Translations under genes and position numbers: made by a program
The notes under the pieces: model-generated
Databases searched by the model: none
What the model saw: the letters and a program-made list of their open reading frames with translations, nothing else
Told to the model about the DNA's origin: nothing
Origin: JAENVT01 sp031412355
Lineage (GTDB): Bacteria; Actinomycetota; Acidimicrobiia; Acidimicrobiales; Ilumatobacteraceae
Assembly: GCA_031412355.1 (NCBI GenBank)
Contig: JANOCR010000113.1
Span: forward strand, 1 to 46,424
Direction of reading: 5' to 3'
Length of the DNA stretch: 46,424 nt
In this document: positions 1-7,850 of the stretch, piece by piece
Numbering within the stretch: the first letter of the stretch is position 1
How the letters are laid out: every line of letters begins with the position of its first letter

Positions 1-555
1 GCGTTTGCGGATCGGGCCAACGACGAACTGCATCACGAGGGTGACTAGGGCGATGCTGGTCAGCACTCGCAGGCCGAGGGGGATCTTGACCAACAGGGGT
101 GCAAGAACCACCGAGAAGAACAACGCCGTCGGATAGACCCAGGCGACGTCGATCGACAACTTCTTCCACATCGGGCGCTTCGGCTCGGCATTGCCGGCAG
201 CGTTGAACCACTCCTCCACACCTACCGTTCGTTGCATACGCGTGCTGGTGACGAATTGATCCGAGCGATCCATCAACTCGTTGCGGATCGCCGAACGTTC
301 CCACACGCGCAACATCAGCCCGTCGGAGAAGCGCACGATGATCTGATATTCGCCACCATCGGCGCCGGGATGCAAGACGGCTGCGCCCAGGCAACCGGGG
401 AACTCGCGCACCGCCGTCACCAGTTCGTCGGCCCAACGCAAGAACTCGGCTTCCCATCCTGGCGCGACCGTGCGCGCAACGGTCACCGTCACCGGATGCG
501 GAGCGATCCGTGGAAGTTGACCCGTATCGAACGGACCAGAAAGCGGTACTGACAT
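1..555 (-). CDS. Antibiotic-biosynthesis-monooxygenase-fold membrane protein (3' truncated by window edge)
   Basis: The reading frame stays open for 185 codons from an ATG at 555 to the window edge, so the C-terminus is missing. Residues about 20-110 (start VTVTVARTVAPGWEAEF, then a PGCLGAAVLHP strand) resemble the ferredoxin-like antibiotic biosynthesis monooxygenase (ABM) fold. The end of the visible part has two hydrophobic segments (around AWVYPTALFFSVVLAPLL and VLTSIALVTLVMQFVV). This ABM-plus-two-helices layout is known from uncharacterised COG3224-like proteins. The substrate is unknown and catalysis is not shown. It follows rsfS by 46 bp on the same strand and may be its last operon partner. 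A TATTGT hexamer lies 10 nt before the ATG, at a looser spacing than the leaderless starts elsewhere here. Confidence 0.75.
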   Translation of the reverse strand, partial: MSVPLSGPFDTGQLPRIAPHPVTVTVARTVAPGWEAEFLRWADELVTAVREFPGCLGAAVLHPGADGGEYQIIVRFSDGLMLRVWERSAIRNELMDRSDQFVTSTRMQRTVGVEEWFNAAGNAEPKRPMWKKLSIDVAWVYPTALFFSVVLAPLLVKIPLGLRVLTSIALVTLVMQFVVGPIRKR

Positions 556-601
556 GGCGCGATCAACAATAGCGACAGGCCGGGCACCCGCAGTAGGGAC
601 G

Positions 602-967
602 TCAGTCCTTGGCGAGTTCCCAGTCGATCTTGGGTACATCGCGGTACAGGCGCTCGATCTCGTAGTAGGCGCGGATCTCGTCGCTGAACACGTGGATGAC
701 CGCGTCGCCGTAGTCGATCAGCACCCACTGCTGCTCGGCGACACCCTCGACTCGCAGTGGTGACCGACCGTGTTGTTCGCGCACGGCCGTCTCGATCTCG
801 TCGACCACCATGCGCACCAACCGACGGTTCGAGGCACTTGTGATGACGAAGTACTCGGTGATCGACAACACATCACCGACGAACAACACCATGGTGCGCT
901 CGGCTTTCTTGTCATCGGCGGTGCGTGCTGCGGTCACGGCGAGAGCCGCTGCAGACGCTTGACTCAT
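602..967 (-). CDS. rsfS: Ribosome silencing factor RsfS
   Basis: This 121-residue protein has the normal length of the RsfS/Iojap family. Family signatures visible are the SITEYFVITSASNRRLVRMVVDEIE core and the WVLIDYGDAVIHVFSDEIRAYYEIERLY C-terminal block. RsfS binds ribosomal protein L14 on the free 50S subunit and blocks joining with 30S, which lowers translation in stationary phase or starvation. Its ATG overlaps the stop of the upstream LytR-C-like gene by 4 bp (ATGA), which implies translational coupling. The nadD-to-rsfS order is a classic bacterial neighbourhood. The assignment is secure. Confidence 0.96.
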   Translation of the reverse strand: MSQASAAALAVTAARTADDKKAERTMVLFVGDVLSITEYFVITSASNRRLVRMVVDEIETAVREQHGRSPLRVEGVAEQQWVLIDYGDAVIHVFSDEIRAYYEIERLYRDVPKIDWELAKD

Positions 968-2196
968 GCTGTGGTCTCCGTCGGCTCGACCGTGCTCGAC
1001 GTCGAGGTCGCATCGGGGGCCGTCAGATCGACCTGCTCGAGGTAGTCGGTGCCCAACGAAATCGTCTCGTCGACACCACCCAACCGCACCTCGGGCGACT
1101 CGATCGTGATCGTGCCGAAGATGGGATGTTCGGTCGGTTCGGCCGCGGCCAGCGTCGGGTCGTAGATCAGGAACGTGGTCTCGGCCTTCGGCTCCGCGTT
1201 GAGATCGACCGACACCACGTTGCCGCCGAACGACAACAGGATGCCGATGGTCTTGCGCACCTGCTCGTCGTAGCCGGGTGGCGCCTCGACCCGGAACGAC
1301 AATCCGCTGGCCGGTCGCGACATCGACGCAGGGGCGATGCTGGCGAACACCAGGATGGTGTCGGATCGATCGAGCTCCTCGATGTCGAGATCCTCGGGAT
1401 TCCGATCAGCGGCCAGCGGCCGACCGACCAGGCCTCGCGAGCCGACCGCCCCCGCGAACAACCTGGTCGTCAGCTCGGCGAACGATCCCGGGAGCCCAGC
1501 ACTCAGCGTCTGGCCTTCCCGCCCCGAACCGAGGGCCGCGGCGACTCCGGACCAAACCTCCTCGATGGTGGGCCGCCGAAGGCGTTCGGGCTCCGTCGGT
1601 GACTTCGTGGTGATGATCTCGGCAACTTGGGCGGTCGACAGCGACGCCGGTCCGGCGCCGTACAGCGGCAGATCGTCGGGTCCAAGCACGTCGCGAGGCA
1701 GTTCCACTTGCACCGGAGGCAGCGGTCCCAGGAACGCGGTGAACTCGTCGCGGGTCATGACCGCGCCGAAATCGATCGTGACGTTGAGCGCCGATTCGAG
1801 GTCGACGCGTAATTCAGCCTCGCCGCCGAGCGCGTAGGCGTCGTGCAGCGACAGCAACTGCTCGCCGCTGCCGATGTCGGCATTGATCGGCACCGACACG
1901 ATGCTGCCTCCGCGCTGGTCGTAGCCGGCGGCGGAGATGTCGGCGTCGGGCGCGAGCACGAACACGGTGATGCTGGTCAATTCGTTGTTTCCGCTGACGG
2001 TGGCCAGCATGGCCGTCGGGGTCTGCGGGAAGGCCTGTTCGGGCAGGACACCGGCCAGCGCATTCTTGCCAGCGGTGGAGTTCGAGATGGCCTTGGCACC
2101 CACGTACAGCAGCGTGGGCGCCGCGACGGCAGCGACGACGCCGGCCGCCAATGCCATCAACGTCTGCCATCGACGGCGCGAGGCAAGCGCTGTCAT
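964..2196 (-). CDS. LytR-C-like / divergent LCP-type membrane protein
   Basis: The 410-residue protein has one N-terminal transmembrane segment (about residues 12-34, LMALAAGVVAAVAAPTLLYVG), so most of it should lie outside the membrane. Residues about 60-170 resemble a strongly diverged LytR-CpsA-Psr fold. Residues about 300-350 (RVEAPPGYDEQVRKTIGILL, then GGNVVSVDLNAEP) resemble the LytR_C domain. The tail is rich in Thr, Ser and Glu. LCP proteins attach polymers to peptidoglycan, but I do not see the usual catalytic arginine pattern clearly, so enzymatic activity is doubtful. The gene overlaps both nadD and rsfS by 4 bp and sits in the middle of a tightly coupled trio. Family assignment is moderate; function is inferred. 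Confidence 0.6.
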   Translation of the reverse strand: MTALASRRRWQTLMALAAGVVAAVAAPTLLYVGAKAISNSTAGKNALAGVLPEQAFPQTPTAMLATVSGNNELTSITVFVLAPDADISAAGYDQRGGSIVSVPINADIGSGEQLLSLHDAYALGGEAELRVDLESALNVTIDFGAVMTRDEFTAFLGPLPPVQVELPRDVLGPDDLPLYGAGPASLSTAQVAEIITTKSPTEPERLRRPTIEEVWSGVAAALGSGREGQTLSAGLPGSFAELTTRLFAGAVGSRGLVGRPLAADRNPEDLDIEELDRSDTILVFASIAPASMSRPASGLSFRVEAPPGYDEQVRKTIGILLSFGGNVVSVDLNAEPKAETTFLIYDPTLAAAEPTEHPIFGTITIESPEVRLGGVDETISLGTDYLEQVDLTAPDATSTSSTVEPTETTA

Positions 2197-2780
2197 GCGG
2201 CGTCCCGGTACAGGTTGCGCGCGGCGATGATGCCGAGCACCGGCTCGGTCACGAGATAGTCCAGTGGTCGCCCGTCGAGCACACGGGCCCGCAGGTCTGT
2301 GCTCGACACCTCGAGTCGCGGCACCTCGACGCGCAGCCAGTCGAATCCCGCGGGCAGTTCCACCGGCTCACCGGGCCTGTCGACGACCACGAGGCGTGAT
2401 TGGGCAACCACTTCTTCATGGCGTTCCCAGGTTGTGAGCCCCGATGCGGCATCGTCGCCGACGATAGTGAACAACTCGGCGTCGGGGTACGTGTCGGCGA
2501 GCGAGGCCAACGTGTCGGCGGTAAAGCTGGACCCACCGCGTCGGATCTCGGCATCGCCGGCCACCAGGCCGTCAACATCGGCCACAGCCGCCTCGACCAT
2601 CGCCAATCGGTCCTCGGCGGGCGAAATCGTGCGGGTGCCATGCTTCTGCCACGGGGAGTTGGCCACCATCAGCACAACGGCATCGAGATCCAGGGCGTAA
2701 CGCACGTTGACCGCAGTCACCAAGTGGCCGACATGTGGCGGATCGAACGTGCCACCGAACAGTCCGATACGCAGGGGCAC
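2193..2780 (-). CDS. nadD: Nicotinate-nucleotide adenylyltransferase NadD
   Basis: NadD converts nicotinate mononucleotide and ATP to deamido-NAD, the penultimate step of NAD synthesis. The nucleotidyltransferase signature GGTFDPPHVGHL lies at residues 8-19 and the C-terminal SSTDLRARV block matches the family ISSTxIR motif. I chose the GTG at 2780 over an upstream start at 2870. It gives the normal length (195 aa) and puts the first beta strand (LRIGLFGG) at the N-terminus. A TAGACT hexamer lies 8 nt before it. The stop overlaps the next gene by 4 bp (ATGA). The gene heads the nadD / LytR-C-like / rsfS operon. Confidence 0.95.
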   Translation of the reverse strand: MPLRIGLFGGTFDPPHVGHLVTAVNVRYALDLDAVVLMVANSPWQKHGTRTISPAEDRLAMVEAAVADVDGLVAGDAEIRRGGSSFTADTLASLADTYPDAELFTIVGDDAASGLTTWERHEEVVAQSRLVVVDRPGEPVELPAGFDWLRVEVPRLEVSSTDLRARVLDGRPLDYLVTEPVLGIIAARNLYRDAA

Positions 2781-2788
2781 AGAGGCCA

Positions 2789-2794
2789 AGTCTA
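2789..2794 (-). promoter_or_regulatory. Leaderless -10 hexamer of nadD
   Basis: TAGACT on the minus strand, 8 nt before the nadD GTG. Its spacing fits the leaderless pattern repeated across this window. No transcript start has been measured. Confidence 0.5.
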
Positions 2795-2858
2795 GGGCTG
2801 ACAGCCCCCACCACGCAGGCAGCCCTGACCTGCGTATTTCTTGACGAGAAACGGGGTA

Positions 2859-2887
2859 TTGACATGACAAATTCGCGCCGATGTAGT
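2859..2887 (+). promoter_or_regulatory. Sigma70-type promoter for the sigma-factor gene
   Basis: A perfect TTGACA (2859-2864) is followed after 17 nt by TGTAGT (2882-2887, four of six matches to TATAAT). It faces the sigma-factor gene and predicts a leader of roughly 190 nt, unlike the leaderless style of most genes here. The 303-bp stretch 2781-3082 holds no credible protein gene, only this promoter and the leader. Confidence 0.6.
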
Positions 2888-2989
2888 ACTGTTGCCCGGT
2901 CCCCCCATTTCTGACCCCCCCAATTTACCGACAGCGAGCGAACCGGCCCCAGAATGCGAGCCGTGTACCTCTTCCGGGAAGATCCTTGA

Positions 2990-3032
2990 GTGCCGATCCC
3001 CCGGCGTGCCCCAGGCACGTGTCAACCGGCAC
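2990..3032 (+). other. Two-tier hairpin in the sigma-factor leader
   Basis: An outer pair GTGCCG (2990-2995) / CGGCAC (3027-3032) encloses an inner pair CGTGCC (3005-3010) / GGCACG (3014-3019) with a 3-nt loop. It lies about 50 nt before the ATG. It could tune mRNA stability or translation; no ligand class is recognised. Confidence 0.4.
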
Positions 3033-3082
3033 AGTATGCCCCCGGAATACGCGATCCCACAAAGAAGTTGAGAACAATTGCC

Positions 3083-3910
3083 ATGAATGACTCTATCGGT
3101 CTCTACCTGAATGACATCGGAAAAGTGTCGCTGCTGAACGCTGAAGAAGAGCGTCAGCTGTCGCGCGTTATCGAAGCCGGCCGCGAAGCCGCCGAGCGTC
3201 TCGCCAACGGCGAGAAGGGCGCCGCCCTCAAGGCGGCCGTTGCTTCCGCCGCTGACGCCAAGGATCGGTTCATCCGCTCCAACCTCCGCCTCGTTGTCTC
3301 TATTGCCCGCCGCTACCCACTCCCGCAAGGAATGGACCTGCTCGACCTCATCCAAGAGGGCAATCTCGGCCTCGAGCACGCCGTCGACAAGTTCGACTGG
3401 CGCCGCGGTTTCAAGTTCTCCACCTACGCCACCTTCTGGATCCGCCAGGCCATCGGCCGTGCACTTGATCAGAAGGCCAGCCTCATCCGCATCCCGGGCG
3501 ATCGCTCGGCGAGCTTGCGTGCCGCGCTTCGTCAGGCCTCGGGCGACGGCGAGACCCTCGACATCGGCAATGCCGAGTTGCACCGGCTCACCACCCCCGT
3601 GTCGCTCGACAAGACCATCGGTGACGATGGCGATGCCACCCTGGGCGACCTGATGGCCAACGGCGACGGCACGCCCGAAGATGCCGTGATGGCCATGGTC
3701 GACAGCGAATTGCTCGACGAGCTGCTCGGCACGCTCGACAAGCGGGCCCGCTACGCAATCGAGGCACGCTTCGGCCTGCTCGACGGAGAGCGCAAGAGCT
3801 TCCGCGAAGTCGGCGAGAACCTCGGCGTCACCGCCGAAGCCGCCCGTCGCCTCGTCAGCCGGGCAGTCGCCGGCCTCCGCGAAGACGCAGTGCGTATTTT
3901 GGCGGCCTGA
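3083..3910 (+). CDS. Group 2 sigma70-family RNA polymerase sigma factor with shortened region 3
   Basis: The 275-residue protein directs RNA polymerase to promoters. Region 1.2 (SIGLYLNDIGKVSLLNAEEE) lies at about residues 4-23. Region 2 runs from about 59 to 128 and includes LIQEGNLGLEHAVDKFDWRRGFKFSTYATFWIRQAIGRAL. A region 4 helix-turn-helix (SFREVGENLGVTAEAARRL) ends the protein. There is no long acidic region 1.1. Between the IRIP that closes region 2/3.0 and the PVSLD of the 3.2 linker there are only about 36 residues, clearly fewer than in typical RpoD proteins, so the region 3 helices look eroded. I chose the ATG at 3083 because region 1.2 begins at once; an upstream frame from 2990 adds no conserved sequence. 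The DAHP synthase gene follows 28 bp downstream. Confidence 0.88.
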   Translation: MNDSIGLYLNDIGKVSLLNAEEERQLSRVIEAGREAAERLANGEKGAALKAAVASAADAKDRFIRSNLRLVVSIARRYPLPQGMDLLDLIQEGNLGLEHAVDKFDWRRGFKFSTYATFWIRQAIGRALDQKASLIRIPGDRSASLRAALRQASGDGETLDIGNAELHRLTTPVSLDKTIGDDGDATLGDLMANGDGTPEDAVMAMVDSELLDELLGTLDKRARYAIEARFGLLDGERKSFREVGENLGVTAEAARRLVSRAVAGLREDAVRILAA

Positions 3911-3926
3911 GAAGCGTCGCCACCGT

Positions 3927-3932
3927 TAGCAT
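3927..3932 (+). promoter_or_regulatory. Leaderless -10 hexamer of DAHP synthase
   Basis: TAGCAT lies 6 nt before the GTG at 3939. DAHP synthase can therefore be transcribed separately from the sigma-factor gene just upstream. Confidence 0.5.
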
Positions 3933-3938
3933 TGCTGC

Positions 3939-5294
3939 GTGGCAAAGGCGTGGACACCTTCGTCTTGGCAGGGGTTTCCTGCCGAGCAACAGCCGGAATG
4001 GCCAGACCATGGCGACCTTGATCGCGCCCTGAAACAGATTGCGTCGTATCCCCCGCTGGTGTTCGCCGGCGAGGCCCGCTCACTGCAGACCACGTTGGGA
4101 CACGTCGCCGCCGGCAATGCCTTCTTGCTTCAGGCCGGCGACTGCGCCGAGAGCTTCGAGGAGTTCTCGGCGGTCAACATTCGCGAGAAGTTGCGAGTCA
4201 TCCTGCAGATGGCCGTGGTGCTGACCTACTCGCTGGGCGTGCCGGTGGTCAAGGTCGGGCGCATCGCCGGCCAGTTCGCCAAACCGCGCTCGGCTGCCTT
4301 CGAGCGTGTCGGCCAGATCGACCTGCCAACGTTTCGCGGGCACATCGTCAACGACCCAAATCCCACCGAGTCGGCCAGGGTGCCATCAGCCGACCGGTTG
4401 GTGCAGGCCTACCACCAGTCGGCGTCGACGCTGAACCTGCTGCGTGCCTTCACCAAGGGCGGGTTCGCCGACCTCGGCCGGGTACATGCCTGGACCCAAG
4501 AGTTCGTCGCTTCGAGCCCTGAGGGCCGCGCCTACGACCAGATCGCCGCCGAGATTGATCGGGCCCTGCGTTTCATGCGCGCCTGCGGCGTCGACACCGA
4601 GAACAACCACAACCTGCACGAGGTCGACTTCTACACCAGCCACGAGGCCTTGCTGCTGGGTTACGAGGAAGCACTCACCCGGCAGGATTCGCTTGGTGGT
4701 GGTTGGTACGACTGTTCCGCGCACATGTTGTGGATCGGCGAACGCACCCGTCAACTGGACGGCGCCCACATCGAGTTCCTGCGTGGCGTCGGAAACCCGG
4801 TGGGCTGCAAGATCGGGCCAGGAACGTCGGCCGACTTCGTGCTGGAGCTGTGCGAGAAGCTCAACCCCGCCCGGATCCCCGGCAGGCTGACGCTGATCAC
4901 TCGCATGGGCGCCGATCGGATCGAGGATGGATTGCGCCCGCTGCTGCGGGCGGCGCGCGACAGCGGGCACCCCGTGGTGTGGGCGTGTGACCCGATGCAT
5001 GCCAACACGTTCACCTCGGTGTCGGGCCGCAAGACACGCGACTTCGATCACATCGTCGCCGAGATCGGTGGCTTCGTGCGAGCCCACACCGCTGAGGGCA
5101 CGTGGCCTGGTGGAATTCACGTCGAACTGACCGGCGACGACGTAACCGAATGCATGGGAGGCGCTGACAAGATCCTCGACAGCCAACTCGACGACCGCTA
5201 CCAGACGATGTGCGACCCGCGCCTCAACGCCCGCCAGAGCCTCGATCTGGCGTTCCAAGTGGCTGAGATGCTGCGCTCCACCGGCCTCGCCTGA
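3939..5294 (+). CDS. Class II 3-deoxy-7-phosphoheptulonate (DAHP) synthase
   Basis: The enzyme condenses phosphoenolpyruvate with erythrose 4-phosphate, the first step of the shikimate pathway to aromatic amino acids. The 451-residue length and these blocks are typical of the class II (plant/Mycobacterium AroG) family: N-terminal WTPSSWQGFPAEQQPEWPD, QAGDCAESF, KVGRIAGQFAKPRS, YTSHEALLLGYEEALTR, GVGNPVGCKIGP and the late CDPMHANTF and HVELTGDDVTECMGG metal-site region. The start is a GTG 28 bp after the sigma-factor gene. The next gene begins 7 bp after its stop. No other shikimate gene is in the window. Confidence 0.96.
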   Translation: MAKAWTPSSWQGFPAEQQPEWPDHGDLDRALKQIASYPPLVFAGEARSLQTTLGHVAAGNAFLLQAGDCAESFEEFSAVNIREKLRVILQMAVVLTYSLGVPVVKVGRIAGQFAKPRSAAFERVGQIDLPTFRGHIVNDPNPTESARVPSADRLVQAYHQSASTLNLLRAFTKGGFADLGRVHAWTQEFVASSPEGRAYDQIAAEIDRALRFMRACGVDTENNHNLHEVDFYTSHEALLLGYEEALTRQDSLGGGWYDCSAHMLWIGERTRQLDGAHIEFLRGVGNPVGCKIGPGTSADFVLELCEKLNPARIPGRLTLITRMGADRIEDGLRPLLRAARDSGHPVVWACDPMHANTFTSVSGRKTRDFDHIVAEIGGFVRAHTAEGTWPGGIHVELTGDDVTECMGGADKILDSQLDDRYQTMCDPRLNARQSLDLAFQVAEMLRSTGLA

Positions 5295-5301
5295 GCCTGC
5301 C

Positions 5302-6123
5302 GTGAAGGCGCTGCGGCTGATCGACACCTGGCCGGTCGAAACCGCTGCCGCCGCCGTGATTCGACCCGACGGTTCGACCGACACCGCCGGGGATCAGCAA
5401 CACACGTTCCGAATCGCCTCGGTCGCCAAGACCATCACCACGTGGGCCTGCCTGGTTGCCGTCGAAGAAGGAATCGTCAGCCTCGACCAGCCCGTCGGCC
5501 AGCCTGGCTGCACATTGCGCCACCTGCTGTCTCACGCCGGCGGATACGCATTCGACGGAAGCGAGCCGATCGCCCGGCCGGAGCGCAACCGGATCTACTC
5601 GAACACGGGCATCGAGATGGCCGCCGTTACCGTTGCCGAAGCTGCCGGCATCGCCTTCGAGCGCTACCTCAACGAGGCCGTGCTGCACCCGTTGGGGATG
5701 ACGGCTACGTCGTTGAAGGGCTCTCCCGCCCATCGCATGTGGAGCAGCGCTGCCGATTTGGTGCACTTTGCCGCCGAGACACGCGCGCCAACCTTGATCT
5801 CCGCTGCCACGGTGGCGGATGCCACGACACCGCAGTTCGCCGACCTCAACGGCGTCGTCCCGGGCATCGGCCGCTTCGCGCCCTGCCCGTGGGGCCTCGG
5901 TTTCGAGATACGCGGGTCCAAGCATCCCCATTGGACCGGCGCAATGAACTCTCCCGCGACGTTTGGACATTTCGGTGGGGCCGGTACCTTCATGTGGGTG
6001 GATCCTGCCGTGGGGGTGGCTTGCCTCGCTTTGACCGATCGTCCTTTCGACGAATGGTCCGACGAGGCCTTGCATATGTGGTCCGCCTTCAGCGACTCCG
6101 TACTGGCTGAGGCAACAGCGTGA
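5302..6123 (+). CDS. Serine hydrolase of the beta-lactamase / class C PBP-like family
   Basis: The 273-residue protein has SVAK (the nucleophile SxxK motif) at residues 40-43, a YSNTG block matching YxN in the middle, and HFGGAGT near the C-terminus in the place of the KTG/HxG motif. The family includes class C beta-lactamases, D-aminopeptidases, esterases and EstB-like lipases. The sequence alone does not tell which substrate is used. There is no signal peptide, so it is probably cytoplasmic and unlikely to be a resistance enzyme. GTG start, 7 bp after DAHP synthase; its TGA overlaps the ATG of the next gene. Confidence 0.85.
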   Translation: MKALRLIDTWPVETAAAAVIRPDGSTDTAGDQQHTFRIASVAKTITTWACLVAVEEGIVSLDQPVGQPGCTLRHLLSHAGGYAFDGSEPIARPERNRIYSNTGIEMAAVTVAEAAGIAFERYLNEAVLHPLGMTATSLKGSPAHRMWSSAADLVHFAAETRAPTLISAATVADATTPQFADLNGVVPGIGRFAPCPWGLGFEIRGSKHPHWTGAMNSPATFGHFGGAGTFMWVDPAVGVACLALTDRPFDEWSDEALHMWSAFSDSVLAEATA

Positions 6124-6563
6124 TGTACCGGCCAGGTGATCGCGTCCGGTTCGAAACAACCGGAGACGACGGCTGGCCGCTGATTCGATATGGCTTCGTC
6201 GGTGGCGTGTCCGGTAACGGAGGCCCGGTAGTCGTCATGCTGGACGGCGAACTGAGTGGCGATGTCGTCAACCGCTCGGAACTGCAACCCGTCACCATCA
6301 CCAGCGTCGAACTGTGCCTACGCGGAGCCGACCTGATCGACGATCCCGAACTTCGGCGGGGCTTGGTGGCCCTGTGGCATGCCGAAGCCGACAGCGCCGG
6401 CCTCGACGTCGACGAGTTGCACCCCATCGGCGACGGCGAGAAGGAGTCCGATGCCTGTTGGGCACTCGCCGAACTGATGACCGCCGACCAGCACTACGTT
6501 GTGCGCGCTCTGCAGTTGCCACACGAGCCCGAGATCATCCGAGTCCGCGCCGAGAACCGCTAG
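6123..6563 (+). CDS. Small unknown protein with an SH3/KOW-like N-terminus
   Basis: I do not recognise the family. The 146-residue protein is acidic. Its N-terminal 60 residues (MYRPGDRVRFETTGDDGWPL, then YGFVGGVSGNGGPVVVMLDG) look like a small beta-barrel of the SH3/KOW type. The rest is mostly helical by eye, with WALAELMTADQHYVVRALQL near the end. The ATG at 6123 overlaps the preceding TGA by one base (TGATG), so translation is probably coupled to the serine hydrolase. An in-frame GTG one codon earlier is also possible. Confidence 0.7.
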   Translation: MYRPGDRVRFETTGDDGWPLIRYGFVGGVSGNGGPVVVMLDGELSGDVVNRSELQPVTITSVELCLRGADLIDDPELRRGLVALWHAEADSAGLDVDELHPIGDGEKESDACWALAELMTADQHYVVRALQLPHEPEIIRVRAENR

Positions 6564-6569
6564 TCCAGT

Positions 6570-6608
6570 GGAGTTGTTCGAGTCACCCGGGTGGGCGCCG
6601 AACACTCC
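6570..6608. terminator. Two-tier palindrome in a convergent gap (bidirectional terminator candidate)
   Basis: GGAGTTGTTCG (6570-6580) pairs with CGAACACTCC (6599-6608), apart from one bulge, around an inner CACCCGGGTG palindrome. It fills the 54-bp gap between convergent gene ends. There is no U-tract, as is common for actinobacterial terminators. Confidence 0.55.
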
Positions 6609-6617
6609 AGCAGGGCT

Positions 6618-7820
6618 TTAGCTCAGGCGCTCGACGATCATGGCCATGCCTTGGCCGCCGCCCACGCACATGCTCTCCAGACCAAACGTCTTGTCCTCGT
6701 ACTGCAGGCCGTTGATCAGGGTGGTCATGATGCGGGCACCGGTCATGCCGAACGGATGGCCGAGGGCGATCGCGCCGCCGTGCACATTGAGTTTGTCCAT
6801 GGGAATGCCGAGATGCTTGGCCGACGGGATGACCTGCGCGGCGAATGCCTCGTTGATCTCGACGAGATCGATCTGATCGATCGTCATGCCGGCTCGCGCC
6901 AGCGCCTGCCGGCACGCCTCGATGGGGCCGAGGCCCATGATCTCGGGGTTGAGGCCGGAAACGCCCGAGGCGACGATGCGCGCCAACGGAGTGATGCCGA
7001 GTTGCTTGGCCTTGGTGTCGCTCATGACCATCACCGCTGCGGCACCGTCGTTGAGTGGACAGGCGTTGCCGGCCGTGATCGTGCCATCGGGACGGAACAC
7101 GGGCTTCAACTGGCTGACAGTCTCGTAGTTGGTTCCCGGGCGCGGACCGTCGTCCTTGCTGACCACGCTGCCGTCTTCGAGCACCAGGGGCGTGATCTCG
7201 TTGTCGAAGAACCCGTTCTCGGCGAACTCGCACGCCAGGTTCTGGGAGCGAACACCGAAACGATCCATCTCTTCGCGTGTCACGCCTTCGAACTCGACGA
7301 CGTTCTCGGCGGTCTGCCCCATGGCGATGTACATGTCGGGCAGGCCCGACGGTGGCGTCCACGGACCCTGACCGCCCTGGGCGCGCAGCTTGGTGCGCTC
7401 GCCCGATGGCTTGAAGATTGCATTCGGGGCGGTATCGCTGGCGCCCGATGCATAGCGGCTGACGGTCTCGACGCCGGCGGCGATGAAACAGTCGCCCTCC
7501 CCCGCCTTGATTGCGTGGAACGCCATGCGAATCGTTTGCAGGCTCGACGAGCAATAACGATTGACGGTGACGCCCGGAACATCGTCGAGTCCGGCCAGCA
7601 CGGCGACGACGCGGGCGATGTTGAAGCCGCCCTCGCCTGCCGGTTGGCCGATGCCCATCATCAGATCGTCGATGTCGCCGCTCTGAACCTGTGGAACCTT
7701 CTTCATCAATGCCTCGACGATCTGCGTCGACATGTCGTCGGGGCGCAGCGTGGTGAGCGAACCCTTGTTGGCGCGCCCGATCGGGCTGCGAGCGGTGGCG
7801 ACAATGACTGCTTCAGGCAT
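6618..7820 (-). CDS. Thiolase (acyl-CoA C-acyltransferase)
   Basis: The 400-residue protein is a complete thiolase. The nucleophile lies in VNRYCSSSLQTI (Cys90), the catalytic His in GGAIALGHPFGMTGAR, and the second Cys in CVGGGQGMAM. Thiolases cleave 3-ketoacyl-CoA in beta-oxidation or condense acyl-CoAs. The sequence resembles degradative FadA-type enzymes more than PHB synthesis enzymes, but this is a judgement. An AAGGGG ribosome-binding site precedes the ATG. A PIG-L gene ends upstream of it on the same strand. A nearby P450 would fit lipid or sterol side-chain breakdown, but nothing else from such a pathway is present. Confidence 0.93.
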   Translation of the reverse strand: MPEAVIVATARSPIGRANKGSLTTLRPDDMSTQIVEALMKKVPQVQSGDIDDLMMGIGQPAGEGGFNIARVVAVLAGLDDVPGVTVNRYCSSSLQTIRMAFHAIKAGEGDCFIAAGVETVSRYASGASDTAPNAIFKPSGERTKLRAQGGQGPWTPPSGLPDMYIAMGQTAENVVEFEGVTREEMDRFGVRSQNLACEFAENGFFDNEITPLVLEDGSVVSKDDGPRPGTNYETVSQLKPVFRPDGTITAGNACPLNDGAAAVMVMSDTKAKQLGITPLARIVASGVSGLNPEIMGLGPIEACRQALARAGMTIDQIDLVEINEAFAAQVIPSAKHLGIPMDKLNVHGGAIALGHPFGMTGARIMTTLINGLQYEDKTFGLESMCVGGGQGMAMIVERLS

Positions 7821-7850
7821 GGTGATTCCCCTTGTTGTGTGAGAACGAAG

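Noticed and set aside
2792..3583. Long minus-strand reading frame over the sigma-factor gene.
   Set aside because: It is antisense to a clear sigma factor, has no recognisable domain, and is explained by GC-rich coding DNA.
5302..6123. Possible beta-lactamase resistance gene.
   Set aside because: No secretion signal and a family that mostly contains esterases and peptidases; the same applies to 41268-42443.
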